Origin: Chloroflexota bacterium
GTDB taxonomy: Bacteria; Chloroflexota; Limnocylindria; Limnocylindrales; CSP1-4
Assembly: GCA_030447745.1 (NCBI GenBank)
Contig: JAUJOH010000001.1
Coordinates: 89,658-125,734, forward strand
Length of the DNA stretch: 36,077 nucleotides
Direction of reading: 5' to 3'
Shown here: positions 1 through 8,331 of the stretch, in pieces
Layout: the number at the start of each line of letters is the position of its first letter
How positions within the stretch are numbered: position 1 is the stretch's first letter
Position numbers and translations under genes: made by a program
The notes under the pieces: model-generated
The model's input: only the letters and a program-made list of their open reading frames with translations
Told to the model about the DNA's origin: nothing
The model's database searches: none

Positions 1-12
1 CCTTCCTGCGGC

Positions 13-2020
13 CTACCCCCGCTTCGCCAGGGCGGCCAGCCAGGCCTCACGGTCGAGCGGCGTCGGACGGGAGCACCGGCGTTTCGGCGGGTTGTCGCCG
101 ATCGGCTGGTAGCCGCCGGCGCGCGTCTCGAGGATCCCCTCCCCCAGCGACAGGCCGGGCCGCTGGTGCTGCAGCGACCGGACACGAGCGACGGGCAACA
201 CTGCACGGACCCGCGACAGGCCGTTCGCCGAGAACTGGCCCGTGACGCGCCCGCCGAGACGGCCGAGCGCGGCGAGGACGCCCTGCGCGGTCGATGTCGG
301 CATCTCGAGCGAGAGCTCGGCGAGCGGCTCGCAGACCCACGTCCCGGCACGCTGCAGCGCCTGCGCCAGGACGAGCTGCGTCAGCCGCCGGAAGTCGGCC
401 GCCGTGGTCCCTGGTGAGTTGTACCCACAGTCCGTCATCGTGACCCGGCAGTCGGTCACCTGCCAGCCCGCCAGGCCCTCTGTGAGCGCCTCGCGGACGT
501 ACGCCTCCATGTGGGTCGTGAACGCCTCGACCGTGTGGAAGATGTAGAGGGGGACGAGTCTCACCTCCACGTCGCTGCGGAACTCGAGGCCGGACCCGTC
601 CGGCGCGGGCTCGATCCGGAGGGCCAGCGTGGCGAGGAACGGGTTCGTGCTCAGCGGCGAGCTCCGCCGCGTGATGTTCGTCTTCGTCTTGGCGTGGATG
701 ACCTCCTCCTCCTCCCCCACGCCTGCCGGACGCTCGATGCACACGACCGTCGTCTCACGGAAGTCCGCGTCGATGCCGTAGTCGCGCTCGAGCGTCGCCT
801 GGATGACCTCCTTCTGGACCTCCCCGTAGAGCGAGACGGCGATCTCGTGCCGGTGCTCGTCCTGCCGGACGTCGATGAGCGGATCCTGCTCGGCGAGCTG
901 CGCCAGCGCCGCCCGGAGCGAGCCCTGCTGGTCGGGCGATCGCGCGAACACCACCGCCTCGAGGGTCGGACGCGGGAAGCGGGCCGTGACGGCCTCGCCC
1001 GGGGGCGGCTCGCCGATCGCGTCACCGACCCGCACGGCGCCGAGACCGCGGACCATCGCCATCTCCCCCGCCGTGAAGACGTCACGCCGCGGCGCACCCG
1101 CGGGCGCGAATACCCGGATCGAGGTGGCCTTCGCCTCGTCGCCTCCGCCGACCCGCACCCGCTGGCGCGGCCGGAGTGTGCCCGCGAAGAGGCGCACGTA
1201 CGCCACGCGCTCGCTCGACGCGGTGCGTTCGATCTTGAACACGCGGCCGGACACCGGCGCGTCCGGATCGCCGGCCGGCCGGTAGAGGAGCTCGCGGATA
1301 CCGGCCAGCAAATTGTCGACGCCGATCCCGAACGCGGCGGACCCGAAGAACACGGGATGGACGACCCCGCGCCGGGTCTGCGCGGCCAGCTGCTCGCGAA
1401 GCCGCGGATACGAGAGCGCTGCCTGGTCCCGCACGTACGCCCGGAGGATCGCCTCGTCGTGGTCGGCGAGGACCTCGGTCAGCGCGGCCCGATGTGCGTG
1501 ATCGTCCTCGGTGAAGGGGTCGACCGTGGCATCGCGACGGCCGCCACCTCCGACACGTTCCATCGGGACGAGCGCGGAGGCGAGGCGTCGCCGCATCGCC
1601 TCGACGACCCGTTCCGGGTCGGCCCCGGTCCGGTCGATCTTGTTGACGAAGATCAGCGTCGGGACTTGGAGACGCTGGAGGGCTCGAAGAGGAGCGGCGT
1701 CTGGGGTTGGACGCCCTCGACCGCCGAGACGACGAGCACGGCGCCATCGAGCACGCCGAGGACGCGCTCGACCTCGGCGATGAAGTCCGGGTGACCGGGC
1801 GTGTCGACGAGGTTGACCGCCAGGTCGCCGACCAGGAACGAAGCGACCGCGGACCGGATCGTGATGCCGCGTTCGCGCTCGAGGTCGAGCGAGTCGGTCT
1901 GGGTGGTGCCGGCGTCGACGCTGCCGACGTGGTCGATCGCGCCGGCGGCGAGGAGTCGCTCGCCGAGGGTGGTCTTACCGGCGTCGACGTGGGCGGGATG
2001 CCGAGATTGAGCGTGCGCAT
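13..2020 (-). pseudogene. Tet(M)/Otr(A)-type ribosomal protection GTPase, two frameshifts
   Basis: An EF-G-like translational GTPase of the tetracycline ribosomal protection family; such proteins bind the ribosome and dislodge tetracycline. The G motifs are visible once frames are joined: AHVDAGKT (G1), RGITI (G2), DTPGH (G3) and NKID (G4). Further on come the domain III segment SLYGEVQKEV and a domain IV loop NSPGTTAADFR that corresponds to the Tet(M) YSPVSTPADFR loop. Joined length is about 668 codons, against about 640 to 660 in the family. The start ATG at 2020 gives MRTLNLGI, but HVDAGKT lies in another frame, so one base is missing near 1994-1998. A second shift near 1685-1690 separates VEGVQPQT from the frame carrying [13 protein letters not shown]. 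From about 1685 to the stop at 13 the frame is intact. The clean remaining frame means either very recent inactivation or two sequence errors. The family call is firm; whether it confers resistance is inference. Confidence 0.82.
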
Positions 2021-2181
2021 GGAGCCTCATGTCGTGCAAGGAGGTGGTCACCTTCTGGCTGGACATGGGTGCTCCCATCTCGCTCCCTTTCTCGCATGTA
2101 CGCGTCTACGCGCGCTGTGCCTGAGAAGCTTCCCATGCTGCGTCAAGGCCGGCGACTCACGCGGACCCGCTGGGCGGCGGC

Positions 2182-2613
2182 CTACTCCGCGTCGAGGAAC
2201 GGGTTCTCCACGCGGACCCGTGCGATCTCGCCTCCGTGCCGGACATCCTCCGACACGATCCGCGCGGCGCCCGCCACGCGCTGCCTCGACGATCAACGCA
2301 TCCCCAGAACGACACCGAGTGCTCCTCGTGGAGCCGAGACGCCGTCACGATCAGGGCCGGCTCGAGGAGCACGACCGGCCACGCGCTGTAGGCTCGATGA
2401 CCTCCGGGCTTCCGCCGGCGTCATGGCGAGCTTCTGCTTCGCGGTCGCGACGGCGTAGAACTCCTGCAGGACCTGCGTGCTGAGCACGCCGGTGCCGGCC
2501 ATCCATAGGCCTTCCAGGACCGCCTGCGCCGTCCTGTGCTTCGCGGCGTCCGACGCATCGTGTGCGTAGACCAGCACGTTCGTATCGACGAACGTTGCGG
2601 CGTCAGCCGCCAA
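2182..2613 (-). pseudogene. PIN-domain toxin (VapC-like), frameshifted
   Basis: The probable start is TTG at 2613, giving LAADAATFVDTNVLVYAHD, with the first catalytic Asp in FVDTNVLVYAHD and a conserved Glu region LQEFYAVATAKQK. After AEARR (about 2400) the frame breaks. The rest of a PIN fold can be read in two other frames: LLEPALIVTASRLHEEHSVSFW, then IVEAA, then VRVENPFLDAE ending at a TAG at 2182. At least two single-base changes are needed to join them. PIN proteins are Mg-dependent ribonucleases and act as toxins of VapBC modules; the antitoxin gene lies directly upstream on the same strand. As it stands the toxin would lose its third and fourth acidic residues. Decay or sequence error are both possible. 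Confidence 0.7.
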
Positions 2614-2857
2614 GTCGATCGAGCCGGTCGGGCATAGAGGTCGGCACGCGTCCAGGCACGCGTCCGCGCTTCTTCGCGCCCCGCATGAGGTTGATCGCGC
2701 GCTGCCGTGCGTCCTCGTAGCGCTCGTCGTGGGCGACCAGTTCGTCGAGCTGGCGGAGACGAGCGCGCTTACCGACTGGCCCGCGCTTCGCCGCAAGGAT
2801 CCGCGCCCGCCTGATCACCTCGGCGTCCAGCTGGATCGTTAGGTTCGCCTTGGCCAT
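2603..2857 (-). CDS. VapB-like antitoxin (DUF6364-like), partly out of frame
   Basis: Small 84-residue protein starting MAKANLTIQLDAEVIRRARILAAKRG, the ribbon-helix-helix-like N-terminus seen in antitoxins of the DUF6364/VapB kind, which bind DNA and neutralise a partner PIN toxin. The start ATG at 2857 follows an AGAAGACC stretch. Between about 2755 and 2785 the frame reads PVGKRARLR, whereas the next frame reads QSVSALVSA, which is the usual family sequence. The original frame then resumes with QLDELVAHDERYEDARQRAINLMRGAKKRG. So a plus-one and a minus-one change appear to cancel. The C-terminus is also off: another frame gives the expected W-TRADLYARP ending. It overlaps the toxin start at 2613. 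Family call is moderate; function as it stands is doubtful. Confidence 0.65.
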   Translation of the reverse strand: MAKANLTIQLDAEVIRRARILAAKRGPVGKRARLRQLDELVAHDERYEDARQRAINLMRGAKKRGRVPGRVPTSMPDRLDRLGG

Positions 2858-3061
2858 TGGTCTTCTCCACAGTCGTTCACGTGGACCACACTCTACCACG
2901 TGTACCGGGAGCAACCCGGGTGCTTCGCTACCGCGGGGTTGTCGAATGGCGCCGCGACGAGCGTGGCGCATCGGCGGGGATGAAGGTCCGCAGTTGCACA
3001 CCGCAGGAACGTAACCACGCCGCGCACGGCCAGAGCCGGTTGGCTGCTACCGTCCGCAACC

Positions 3062-4075
3062 ATGGGACTCGGCTTCGGACTCCTCAGCGCGCAGCTTCGA
3101 CCGGGCGAGACCGACTGGACGCGTGCCTACGACGAGACGGTTGCGCCTGGCCGTCGACGCTGAGCGGCTCGGCTACACGTCCGTGTGGACGATGAGCACC
3201 CTTCGTGGATGACGGCTATATGCCGTCGCTTCTCGTCGTCAGCGCGGCGCTCGCGCGGCGACGTCGCGGATCGAGATCGGCACGGGCGTGATCCTCGCGC
3301 CAATGCACCACCCGCTTCGTCTGGCGGAGGACGCGGCGACCGTCAGGCTGCTCAGGCCACGGCCGGCTTGTCTTGGGCCTCGGGCTCGGGTGGTCCGAGA
3401 CCGAGTTCGTCGCCCTCGGCGCTGACATGCGACGACCGCGGAGCCGCGATGGAGGAGATCCTCCAGATCCTGCCTCAGGCGTGGACAGGCGAGCCGTTCA
3501 CCCGCCAGGTCCGTCTACCACCTCCCGACGCTCGGCGTCGCCCGCCCCGCCGACGCGGATACCGATCCATCGGCGGTGGGGCCGAGCCCGCGATCCGCCG
3601 CGCCGCGCCTCGCCGACGGCCTCTTCTCCAATGCCCCGGCGGAAGGGTTCCTCGAGCAGGTGGGATGGGTGCTCGACGAGTGCGAGCGCATCGGCCCGCG
3701 ACCCGGCGACGATCCGGTTCATCCACTACTCGATCCTGCTGCCCGGCGCCTCGCGCGAGACGCGCTCGCCCGCCGCGACGCCGTGTGGGCGATGAACTGG
3801 AAGTACTCGGACATGGAGGCCTCGGCGACCCGACCGCTCCACCGCCCGCGCCGCCGGCGTTCACTCGTCCAGACGACGCCCTGGTGAGGGTCGAACGACT
3901 TGGGCCGGGACCACCGACAGATCGTCGAGGCGCTGCTCGACATCCGGAAGCAGGCGGGTCTGCCCGTCGAGTTCAGGCGACCACCTTCCGATGCTCGACT
4001 ACGACGAGCATGATCGAGGTGATCAGCAGTTCGCGCCGCACGTGAGGCGCACGCTTGCGCAGTCCAGACTAGCGC
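3062..4075 (+). pseudogene. LLM-class F420-dependent oxidoreductase, many frameshifts
   Basis: Pieces of one luciferase-like monooxygenase (LLM class, F420 or flavin dependent) can be followed in order through all three forward frames. They are MGLGFGLLSAQLRPGETDW from ATG 3062, then LAVDAERLGYTSVWT, then [20 protein letters not shown] near 3380-3435. Next come AMEEILQILPQAWTGEPFT, GGGAEPAIRRAA, LADGLFSNAPAEGFLEQVGW near 3610-3680, and DALARRDAVWAMNWKYSDM near 3755-3815. LDIRKQAGLPVEF and EVISQFA complete it near 3940-4035. The total of about 330 codons fits the family. At least six frame changes are needed, so no functional enzyme can be made from the sequence as given. Codon use is like that of the neighbours. 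The density of shifts is the highest in the window. Confidence 0.72.
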
Positions 4076-4425
4076 GCGGCGGGACCAGGACGTCCAGGTT
4101 CACTGACCGTGCCGCCGCTGCCTGTCGGAGTGTCGTACGATCGAGCCACCGAGCTCCGGCCCGAGACGGACAGCCGACGCGATGTGGATCACGTCCAGAG
4201 ATCGAAGGTCCGGGCCGCGGGTCGCGGCCGACACGCGGGCAAGCTCGGCGTCGAGCTCGACGAACGCAAAGCAAGGCCAGGACGCCTGCGGATCCGCGCT
4301 CGGATCCGCGCGGGCGACTGACCGCGCGATCCGGCTCGACGCTGTCGACCGACCACGAGATCGCGGATGGCGCGACTCGGGCTCTCGATGACGAGTTTCA
4401 TGTGGCCGAAGAGTCGCGTGGTCAG
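4075..4425 (-). pseudogene. Degraded PIN-domain toxin
   Basis: On the minus strand, MKLVIESPSRAIRDLVVG near 4345-4401 matches the early part of many VapC toxins (SALVKLVIEEPES type). Another frame gives FVELDAELARVSAATRGPDLR and then SLDVIHIASAVRLG near 4175-4200, which is the typical LRSLDAIHLASA motif around the third acidic residue. A third frame gives AAAARSVNLDVLVPP near 4085-4115, the usual C-terminus. The pieces are collinear but in three frames, so the gene is broken. It is convergent with the LLM-type gene and lies downstream of a broken Phd-like gene on the same strand, so the pair was once a toxin-antitoxin module. The boundaries are approximate. Confidence 0.6.
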
Positions 4426-4439
4426 CTCGTCGCTCCGTC

Positions 4440-4684
4440 CGTCAGGAGTGCCTCAGTTGCCGTCGTGCCGGTCGTCACCGAACTGGTTCGGGCAGCCGGC
4501 TGGTGTCTGGAAAGCGCCGGCGTGACCTTGCCCCTCGGCGATCAGTCGGGCGAAGGTCGCGCCGGTCGTGACGGCTCCAGACGCGCCACGGCGCGGCCAA
4601 AGACGGTCGATCTCGAACCGCTCACCCGTTTCGACGCGCGCGAGGTACTCGCGGCGCCAAGTCGCGCATGCCGACGGGGGTCAT
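4440..4684 (-). pseudogene. Degraded Phd/YefM-like antitoxin
   Basis: From ATG 4684 the protein begins MTPVGMRDLA, and one base later in frame it would continue REYLARVETGERFEIDRLW. This is the usual Phd antitoxin pattern in which the helix RxxxxxLxxVxxGE is followed by a beta strand. As written, the frame hits a stop after about 20 codons. Further traces (LIAEGQGHAG) follow in another frame. It lies just downstream of the alpha/beta hydrolase gene and upstream of the broken PIN gene, which supports a lost toxin-antitoxin pair. It is short, so the call is moderate. Confidence 0.5.
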
Positions 4685-4687
4685 GTG

Positions 4688-5593
4688 TCACACCGTAACA
4701 CGGGCCAGCCGTTCAGGAGGCGAGCACCTCGTACTCGGGTGGCGAAGCGCGGGTCGCCCAGCCGAACTCGCCGGCCCGTGGCCGTTGCTGGGAAAGATCA
4801 CGGCCGTGGTCCCGGAGGCGTGGTCGAGGGCCACGGCCAGTGCCGCGCGGTGCGCCAGCTCGCCAGCCGATTCGGCGCCGGCAGCGATGACGATGCGGGT
4901 CGACGCAGCCCGGAGGGCGTCGAAGTCGATCTCGTAGTGCGTGCACGACACGATGTTCTGCCCGAGGAGGGGATCGTTCCGCGAGCCGTCGTCTTCGGTC
5001 GGCAGCCCGAACATCGCCGGGTCGGGCGCGGGCCGATCCGTGTAGTCGGCGGGGAACGGACCCCGGTGGCTGGCCAGCGCGATGAACTTCGCCATCGCCG
5101 GGCCCATGCCACTCCGGAGGTACGTCTCGCGGATGTCGCGGTTCGCGGCGAGCGCCTGCTCGCGGTCCGGGAGCACCTGGGCGGCCGGCGGCTCGTGCGC
5201 GACGATGGTCCGGACGTCCTCCCGATGGCGCGCCACCAGCGCCAGTGCGTTGACGGCTCCGCCGCTGCTGGCGAAGAGATCGACCGGTCCCCCGCCAAGC
5301 GCCAGGATCAGCCGGTGGAGGTCGTCCGCGTGCTGGTCGGGCGTCGACTCGGGCGCTGGGTCGTTCCGCTCGCTGCGCTCCACGCCGCGGGGGTCGTAGG
5401 TGACGACCGTGCGATCGGCGAAGTGCCGGGCGAGGGTGCCGAAGCCAGCGGCCCCCATCGGCGACCCGATCAGCAGCAGGACCGGCTGGGTGCTGGATTG
5501 GCCGGGCCGGACGTCGTAGGTGAGAACCGCCCCAGGAACCTCCAGGGTGTGTGTGGCGGGATCGGTGAGGGTCTGCGTCGTCGACTCGGTCAC
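4688..5593 (-). CDS. Alpha/beta-fold hydrolase
   Basis: About 301 residues of a soluble alpha/beta hydrolase of unknown substrate. A GTG at 5593 preceded by GGAGAG at good spacing is the best start; the frame is open further upstream without a comparable ribosome site. The fold is clear: VLLLIGSPMGAAGF (oxyanion region, about residues 38-51), VVTYDPRG (about 63-70), and the nucleophile elbow FASSGGAVNAL with Ser near 110. The elbow reads A-S-S-G-G where the family usually has G-x-S-x-G. A late acidic strand region RIVIAAGAES is followed by the His in SNGHG. The last 25 residues look out of frame: other frames read GEFGW, then GDPRFATRV, then EVLAS with a stop at 4713, which resembles the normal family end. 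So the native C-terminus is probably altered by one to three shifts. Confidence 0.75.
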   Translation of the reverse strand: MTESTTQTLTDPATHTLEVPGAVLTYDVRPGQSSTQPVLLLIGSPMGAAGFGTLARHFADRTVVTYDPRGVERSERNDPAPESTPDQHADDLHRLILALGGGPVDLFASSGGAVNALALVARHREDVRTIVAHEPPAAQVLPDREQALAANRDIRETYLRSGMGPAMAKFIALASHRGPFPADYTDRPAPDPAMFGLPTEDDGSRNDPLLGQNIVSCTHYEIDFDALRAASTRIVIAAGAESAGELAHRAALAVALDHASGTTAVIFPSNGHGPASSAGRPALRHPSTRCSPPERLARVTV

Positions 5594-5688
5594 GGGTGCT
5601 CTCTCCGTTGTTGCGGGCCGCCTGCCCGTCGCCATTGAGACTGGTCGCAAAGGCGAATTTCATCGGCGGCTGATCCTTGGCGGCCCAA

Positions 5689-6195
5689 TCACGCCCGGGC
5701 GACCGCGTCCTCCGCGAGGATGGCGTCGATCTGACCGATTGCCTGCTTCATGCCGTCTTCCACGCCCATCGCGAGGATCTGCTCCATCGCCTCGGCACTC
5801 GGGAAGATGCTCTCGATCGACATCCGGGTGCGCCCGTCTCCGATCTCCTCGATCGCGAGTCGCGCTTCCGTGGCCGGAAGGTCCGTGTTCGGCGTGCCGT
5901 CGTCATTGGCGAAGCCGTCGCGGAAGATGAGAGAGCCGGGGGGATCGACCCGGACGACGTCCCAGTAGCCTCGCGGCTGGTCGCCCTCGGGCCCGGTCAT
6001 GTGGTATTCCACGCGACCGCCGGGGCGCAGGTCGTGCGCGTCAACGGTGGCGGGGTACTTCGGCGGGCCCCACCAACGCTCGAGCTGGCGCGGGTCCGAC
6101 CAGAGCTGCCACACCCGCTCCGCCGGCGCGTCGAACTCAGCCTCCATGGTCATGGTCAACCTCTCGGGCTGCTTGCGGACGGCGGTGACGGTCAT
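5689..6195 (-). CDS. SRPBCC/AHSA1-family protein
   Basis: A 168-residue START-like protein (activator of Hsp90 ATPase homologue 1-like, AHSA1/CalC family). Visible are FDAPAERVWQLWSDPRQLERWWGPP (about residues 21-45), the central GGRVEYHMTGPEG, and the C-terminal long helix GVEDGMKQAIGQIDAIL. These form the helix-grip fold that binds hydrophobic ligands in a cavity. The ATG at 6195 is preceded by GAGGAG eight bases upstream, which decides it over longer in-frame starts. It lies upstream of the alpha/beta hydrolase gene on the same strand with a gap of about 95 bases, so the two could share a transcript. No ArsR regulator, the common partner of such genes, is next to it. The ligand is unknown. 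Confidence 0.85.
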   Translation of the reverse strand: MTVTAVRKQPERLTMTMEAEFDAPAERVWQLWSDPRQLERWWGPPKYPATVDAHDLRPGGRVEYHMTGPEGDQPRGYWDVVRVDPPGSLIFRDGFANDDGTPNTDLPATEARLAIEEIGDGRTRMSIESIFPSAEAMEQILAMGVEDGMKQAIGQIDAILAEDAVARA

Positions 6196-6322
6196 GCGTG
6201 GTTCTCCTCGGGGTCCGTGATCAGGTCGGTCATGCGCGCGATCCGACCGCGCCACGACAGACGCACTGAAGCTCACCAGATCAACTCGAAAACAAGCCTA
6301 TTGGTCGCCGCGTTGCCACGTC

Positions 6323-6340
6323 CGTAGCTAATGTGCTACG
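6323..6340. promoter_or_regulatory. Inverted repeat at antitoxin promoter
   Basis: A perfect 6-bp inverted repeat, CGTAGC and GCTACG around the spacer TAATGT. It lies at the very start of the Phd/VapC operon and overlaps the ATG proposed for the antitoxin. Autoregulation by antitoxin binding to such palindromes is usual for Phd-type modules, so this is a likely operator. If it is, translation may begin downstream of 6340. Confidence 0.45.
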
Positions 6341-6603
6341 GTTGGCGCAGGCCGGATGTCGCGTCGAGAGAGCTCCGCAACAACACGCGGGGCTTGCTCG
6401 ATCGAGTTGAAGCGGGCGAGGCCATCACGATCACGGTCGACGGCCGACCGGTAGCGGTGTTGCAGCCGGCCGGTCGCCGGCCCCGGTGGTTGGGGCGCGA
6501 CCAGTTCGTTCGCCGGATCGTCGCACGCCAAGCGGACGCGGGTCTACGGGACGAGTTGCGGCGCCTGGCCCCGGAGACCACAGACGACGTTCGCGCGCCG
6601 TGA
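6331..6603 (+). CDS. Phd/YefM-type antitoxin
   Basis: A 90-residue antitoxin. The pattern ASRELRNNTRGLLDRVEAGEAITITVDGRPVAVL is the classic Phd/YefM N-terminal DNA-binding fold, and the C-terminal part (about residues 50-90) should wrap the toxin. It overlaps the downstream PIN toxin by four bases (GTGA), so the two are translationally coupled. The start is uncertain. ATG 6331 is the only in-frame candidate, but it lies inside an inverted repeat that looks like an operator, and the usual family start would fall just before ASREL. An out-of-frame ATG at 6356 hints at a small change here. Confidence 0.82.
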   Translation: MCYGWRRPDVASRELRNNTRGLLDRVEAGEAITITVDGRPVAVLQPAGRRPRWLGRDQFVRRIVARQADAGLRDELRRLAPETTDDVRAP

Positions 6604-6986
6604 CTGACGGCCTTGCCGACACGACCGTCTTCATCGCGAGTGAAGCCGGACGTCCAATCCGAACGGAGGCGATCCCGGATCGGCTGGCCGTGTCTGTGGT
6701 CACGATTGGTGAGCTGCACGCTGGCGTGCTCGCGGCGACCGATCTCGAAACCCGGAGCCGCCGTCTCGGAACGCTGAAGGCCGCCCTGTCCTTCGACCCG
6801 ATCCCGATCGACGAAGCCGTGGCCGAGTCGTGGGCTCGGCTGCGTGTGCTGCTCCGGGACACGCGCATCCGCATGCCGGTCAACGACTCCTGGATCGCGG
6901 CCACCGCGCTCGCGCTCGGTTTGCCTGTCGTGACCCAGGACGACGACTACGTCGTCGTACCGGGGCTGAGCGTGATCCACGTCTGA
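6600..6986 (+). CDS. VapC-type PIN toxin
   Basis: A 128-residue PIN-domain ribonuclease, the toxin partner of the upstream Phd-like antitoxin. Acidic residues expected at the metal site are present: Asp in LADTTVFIASE (about residue 7), Glu in IGELHAG (about 38), Asp in MPVNDSWIAATAL (about 100) and the Asp run in VTQDDDY (about 117). The start is GTG 6600, overlapping the antitoxin stop in GTGA. Length and motif order are normal. Such toxins cut tRNA or rRNA at specific sites when the antitoxin is degraded; the target here cannot be read from sequence. Confidence 0.88.
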   Translation: MTDGLADTTVFIASEAGRPIRTEAIPDRLAVSVVTIGELHAGVLAATDLETRSRRLGTLKAALSFDPIPIDEAVAESWARLRVLLRDTRIRMPVNDSWIAATALALGLPVVTQDDDYVVVPGLSVIHV

Positions 6987-7085
6987 GCCGATTGAGGGCA
7001 GCGCCGCGATCTCAAGGTGCGTCGCCCGGATCAGGCGCCCATCGTGGATTCGCAGCTCTCGTGGCTGGCCACGGGACGCTACCCG

Positions 7086-7433
7086 TCAGGCCCGACCGAG
7101 GACCACGTCGATCCCGGCGAGGATGAGCTCGAGCTTCGGCGACGGGAGCTTGGTGATCCGGTCGGCAAGCACTGATCGGTCCAGGGTCACGATCTGCGAG
7201 ACGTTGGCGACGGGTTCCTTGGGAAGTCGGGACGCTCGCGTGGACAGCAGCACGTTGCCGGGCGCATCGGCCCACCGCAGGTTACTCGTGAGCGGGACGC
7301 ACACGACCGTGCGGATCGCGCTCCGGTTGAAGGCGTCGCCCTGAACGACGACCACGGGGCGCCGGAACCCCGGTTCGGACGCGAGAGCCGGAGGCAGGTC
7401 CGCCCACCACACCTCGCCCTGGGCGATCACCAT
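7086..7433 (-). CDS. MazF/PemK-type endoribonuclease toxin
   Basis: A 115-residue MazF-fold protein. Typical features are the start IAQGEVWWADLP, then RRPVVVVQGDAFNRS (the RPVVVVQ strand with the conserved Arg), TVVCVPLTSNLRWADAPGNV, and the helix following VSQIVTLDRSVL. The start ATG at 7433 lies within the end of the antitoxin gene; the seven-base overlap argues for coupled translation. MazF proteins cut single-stranded mRNA at short motifs. All core parts are present, so it should be active. No gene is seen in the 100 bases between it and the convergent VapC gene. Confidence 0.9.
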   Translation of the reverse strand: MVIAQGEVWWADLPPALASEPGFRRPVVVVQGDAFNRSAIRTVVCVPLTSNLRWADAPGNVLLSTRASRLPKEPVANVSQIVTLDRSVLADRITKLPSPKLELILAGIDVVLGRA

Positions 7434-7669
7434 TCAGACGCGGCGAGCACCGACCGACCGGTGGGCTCGACGAAACGCGCCTCTTCGGCACTGTCCCCGA
7501 TCTCCGCGACGACGCGGTCGAGCATCGCCGTGACATCGTCCGGTTCGTGCCGCGCGACGTACTCGCGGAGCGCCGCGCTGTAGAGCTCGCTGCGCGAACG
7601 ACCCGCCCGGCGGGCGAGGCGTTCGGCTCGCTCGAAGACGTCGTCGGGCACGGAGATGGCCGTTTTCAT
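7427..7669 (-). CDS. MazE-like / RHH antitoxin
   Basis: An 80-residue antitoxin paired with the MazF-type toxin. MKTAISVPDDVFERAERLARRAGRSRSELYSAALREYV is a ribbon-helix-helix DNA-binding domain (residues 1-42), and the acidic tail (residues 43-80) should bind the toxin. The protein is thus a MazE functional equivalent of RHH type, not of AbrB type. ATG 7669 lies six bases after a -10 box TATACT, with no room for a ribosome site, so the mRNA is probably leaderless. Overlap with the toxin is seven bases. Confidence 0.88.
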   Translation of the reverse strand: MKTAISVPDDVFERAERLARRAGRSRSELYSAALREYVARHEPDDVTAMLDRVVAEIGDSAEEARFVEPTGRSVLAASEW

Positions 7670-7681
7670 ACCCCGAGTATA
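7670..7681 (-). promoter_or_regulatory. -10 box of antitoxin-toxin operon, leaderless
   Basis: Reading the minus strand, TATACT is followed by exactly six bases (CGGGGT) and then the antitoxin ATG. Transcription from this box would begin at or next to the A of the start codon. No clear -35 element is seen at 16 to 18 bases upstream. Confidence 0.55.
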
Positions 7682-7736
7682 ACCGCTCGACGTCGGGCTC
7701 GGCTCGTACGCCGGGCCGGCGCGCGACAATGACCCG

Positions 7737-8324
7737 GTGCCAGACGACGTGCCGACCCAGATCCACTTCCGGCCGGAGCGAGCCGGGGACGAGTCGGTGA
7801 TCGGCGACGTCGTCGAGCGTGCCTTCCGAGAGCGCCGCGTCGCGGACCTCGTGGCCGCCCTCCGTGCCTCGCCCGACTGGATCGACGGGCTCAGCTTCGT
7901 GGCCGAGCACGGTGACGGGCTCGTCGGCCACATCCTCTTCAGTCGGTCGCTGCTCGACGCGCCGCGACGCCTCGTCGACGTGCTGGTCCTCAGTCCTGTC
8001 TCGGTGACGCCAGTCCACCAGGGGCGCGGGATCGGCTCTGCCCTGATCCAGTACGGCCTCGCCCAGGCCGCCGGCCGCGACGAGCCGCTCGTCTTTCTCG
8101 AGGGGTCGCCGACCTTCTACCGGCGCTTCGGCTTCGAACCCGCGGGTCCGCTCGGGTTCCGGCGCCCGTCGCTGCGGATCCCGGAGCCGGCCTTCCAGGT
8201 CATCAGGCAGCGGTCGTACGAGCCATGGATGACCGGGACGCTCGTCTATTCGCGGGTCTTCTGGGACCTCGATTGCGTCGGCCTTCGCGAGGACGACGTT
8301 GCGGGTGCAGCCCCGGGCACCTAG
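7737..8324 (+). CDS. GNAT N-acetyltransferase (YhbS-like)
   Basis: A 195-residue acetyltransferase. The acetyl-CoA site is VSVTPVHQGRGIGSALIQYGLA (Q-x-x-G-x-G at about residues 99-104), followed by VFLEGSPTFYRRFGFEPAG, the usual motif B of the YhbS/COG3153 group. The N-terminal part FRPERAGDESVIGDVVERAF fits the same group. GTG 7737 is preceded by GACAAT six bases upstream and by no ribosome site, so a leaderless start is likely. It is convergent with a DinB-family gene seven bases away. Substrate unknown; the group acts on small amines or protein N-termini. Confidence 0.85.
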   Translation: MPDDVPTQIHFRPERAGDESVIGDVVERAFRERRVADLVAALRASPDWIDGLSFVAEHGDGLVGHILFSRSLLDAPRRLVDVLVLSPVSVTPVHQGRGIGSALIQYGLAQAAGRDEPLVFLEGSPTFYRRFGFEPAGPLGFRRPSLRIPEPAFQVIRQRSYEPWMTGTLVYSRVFWDLDCVGLREDDVAGAAPGT

Positions 8325-8331
8325 CGACGCC

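Noticed and set aside
511..1794. Long open frame on the plus strand opposite the ribosomal protection gene
   Set aside because: Arg/Asp-rich sequence with no family, an artefact of high GC; the opposite strand carries the GTPase motifs.
2067..2080. Short dyad ATGGG-AGCA-CCCAT before the ribosomal protection gene, and an upstream ATG at 2078
   Set aside because: Too short to call an attenuator; the upstream ATG frame gives a non-homologous leader.
4682..4700. GTGTCACACCGTAACAC near the Phd remnant
   Set aside because: Imperfect palindrome next to a broken gene; not convincing as an operator.
6987..7085. Possible short gene between the VapC and MazF genes
   Set aside because: About 100 bases, no start with a ribosome site and no recognisable product.
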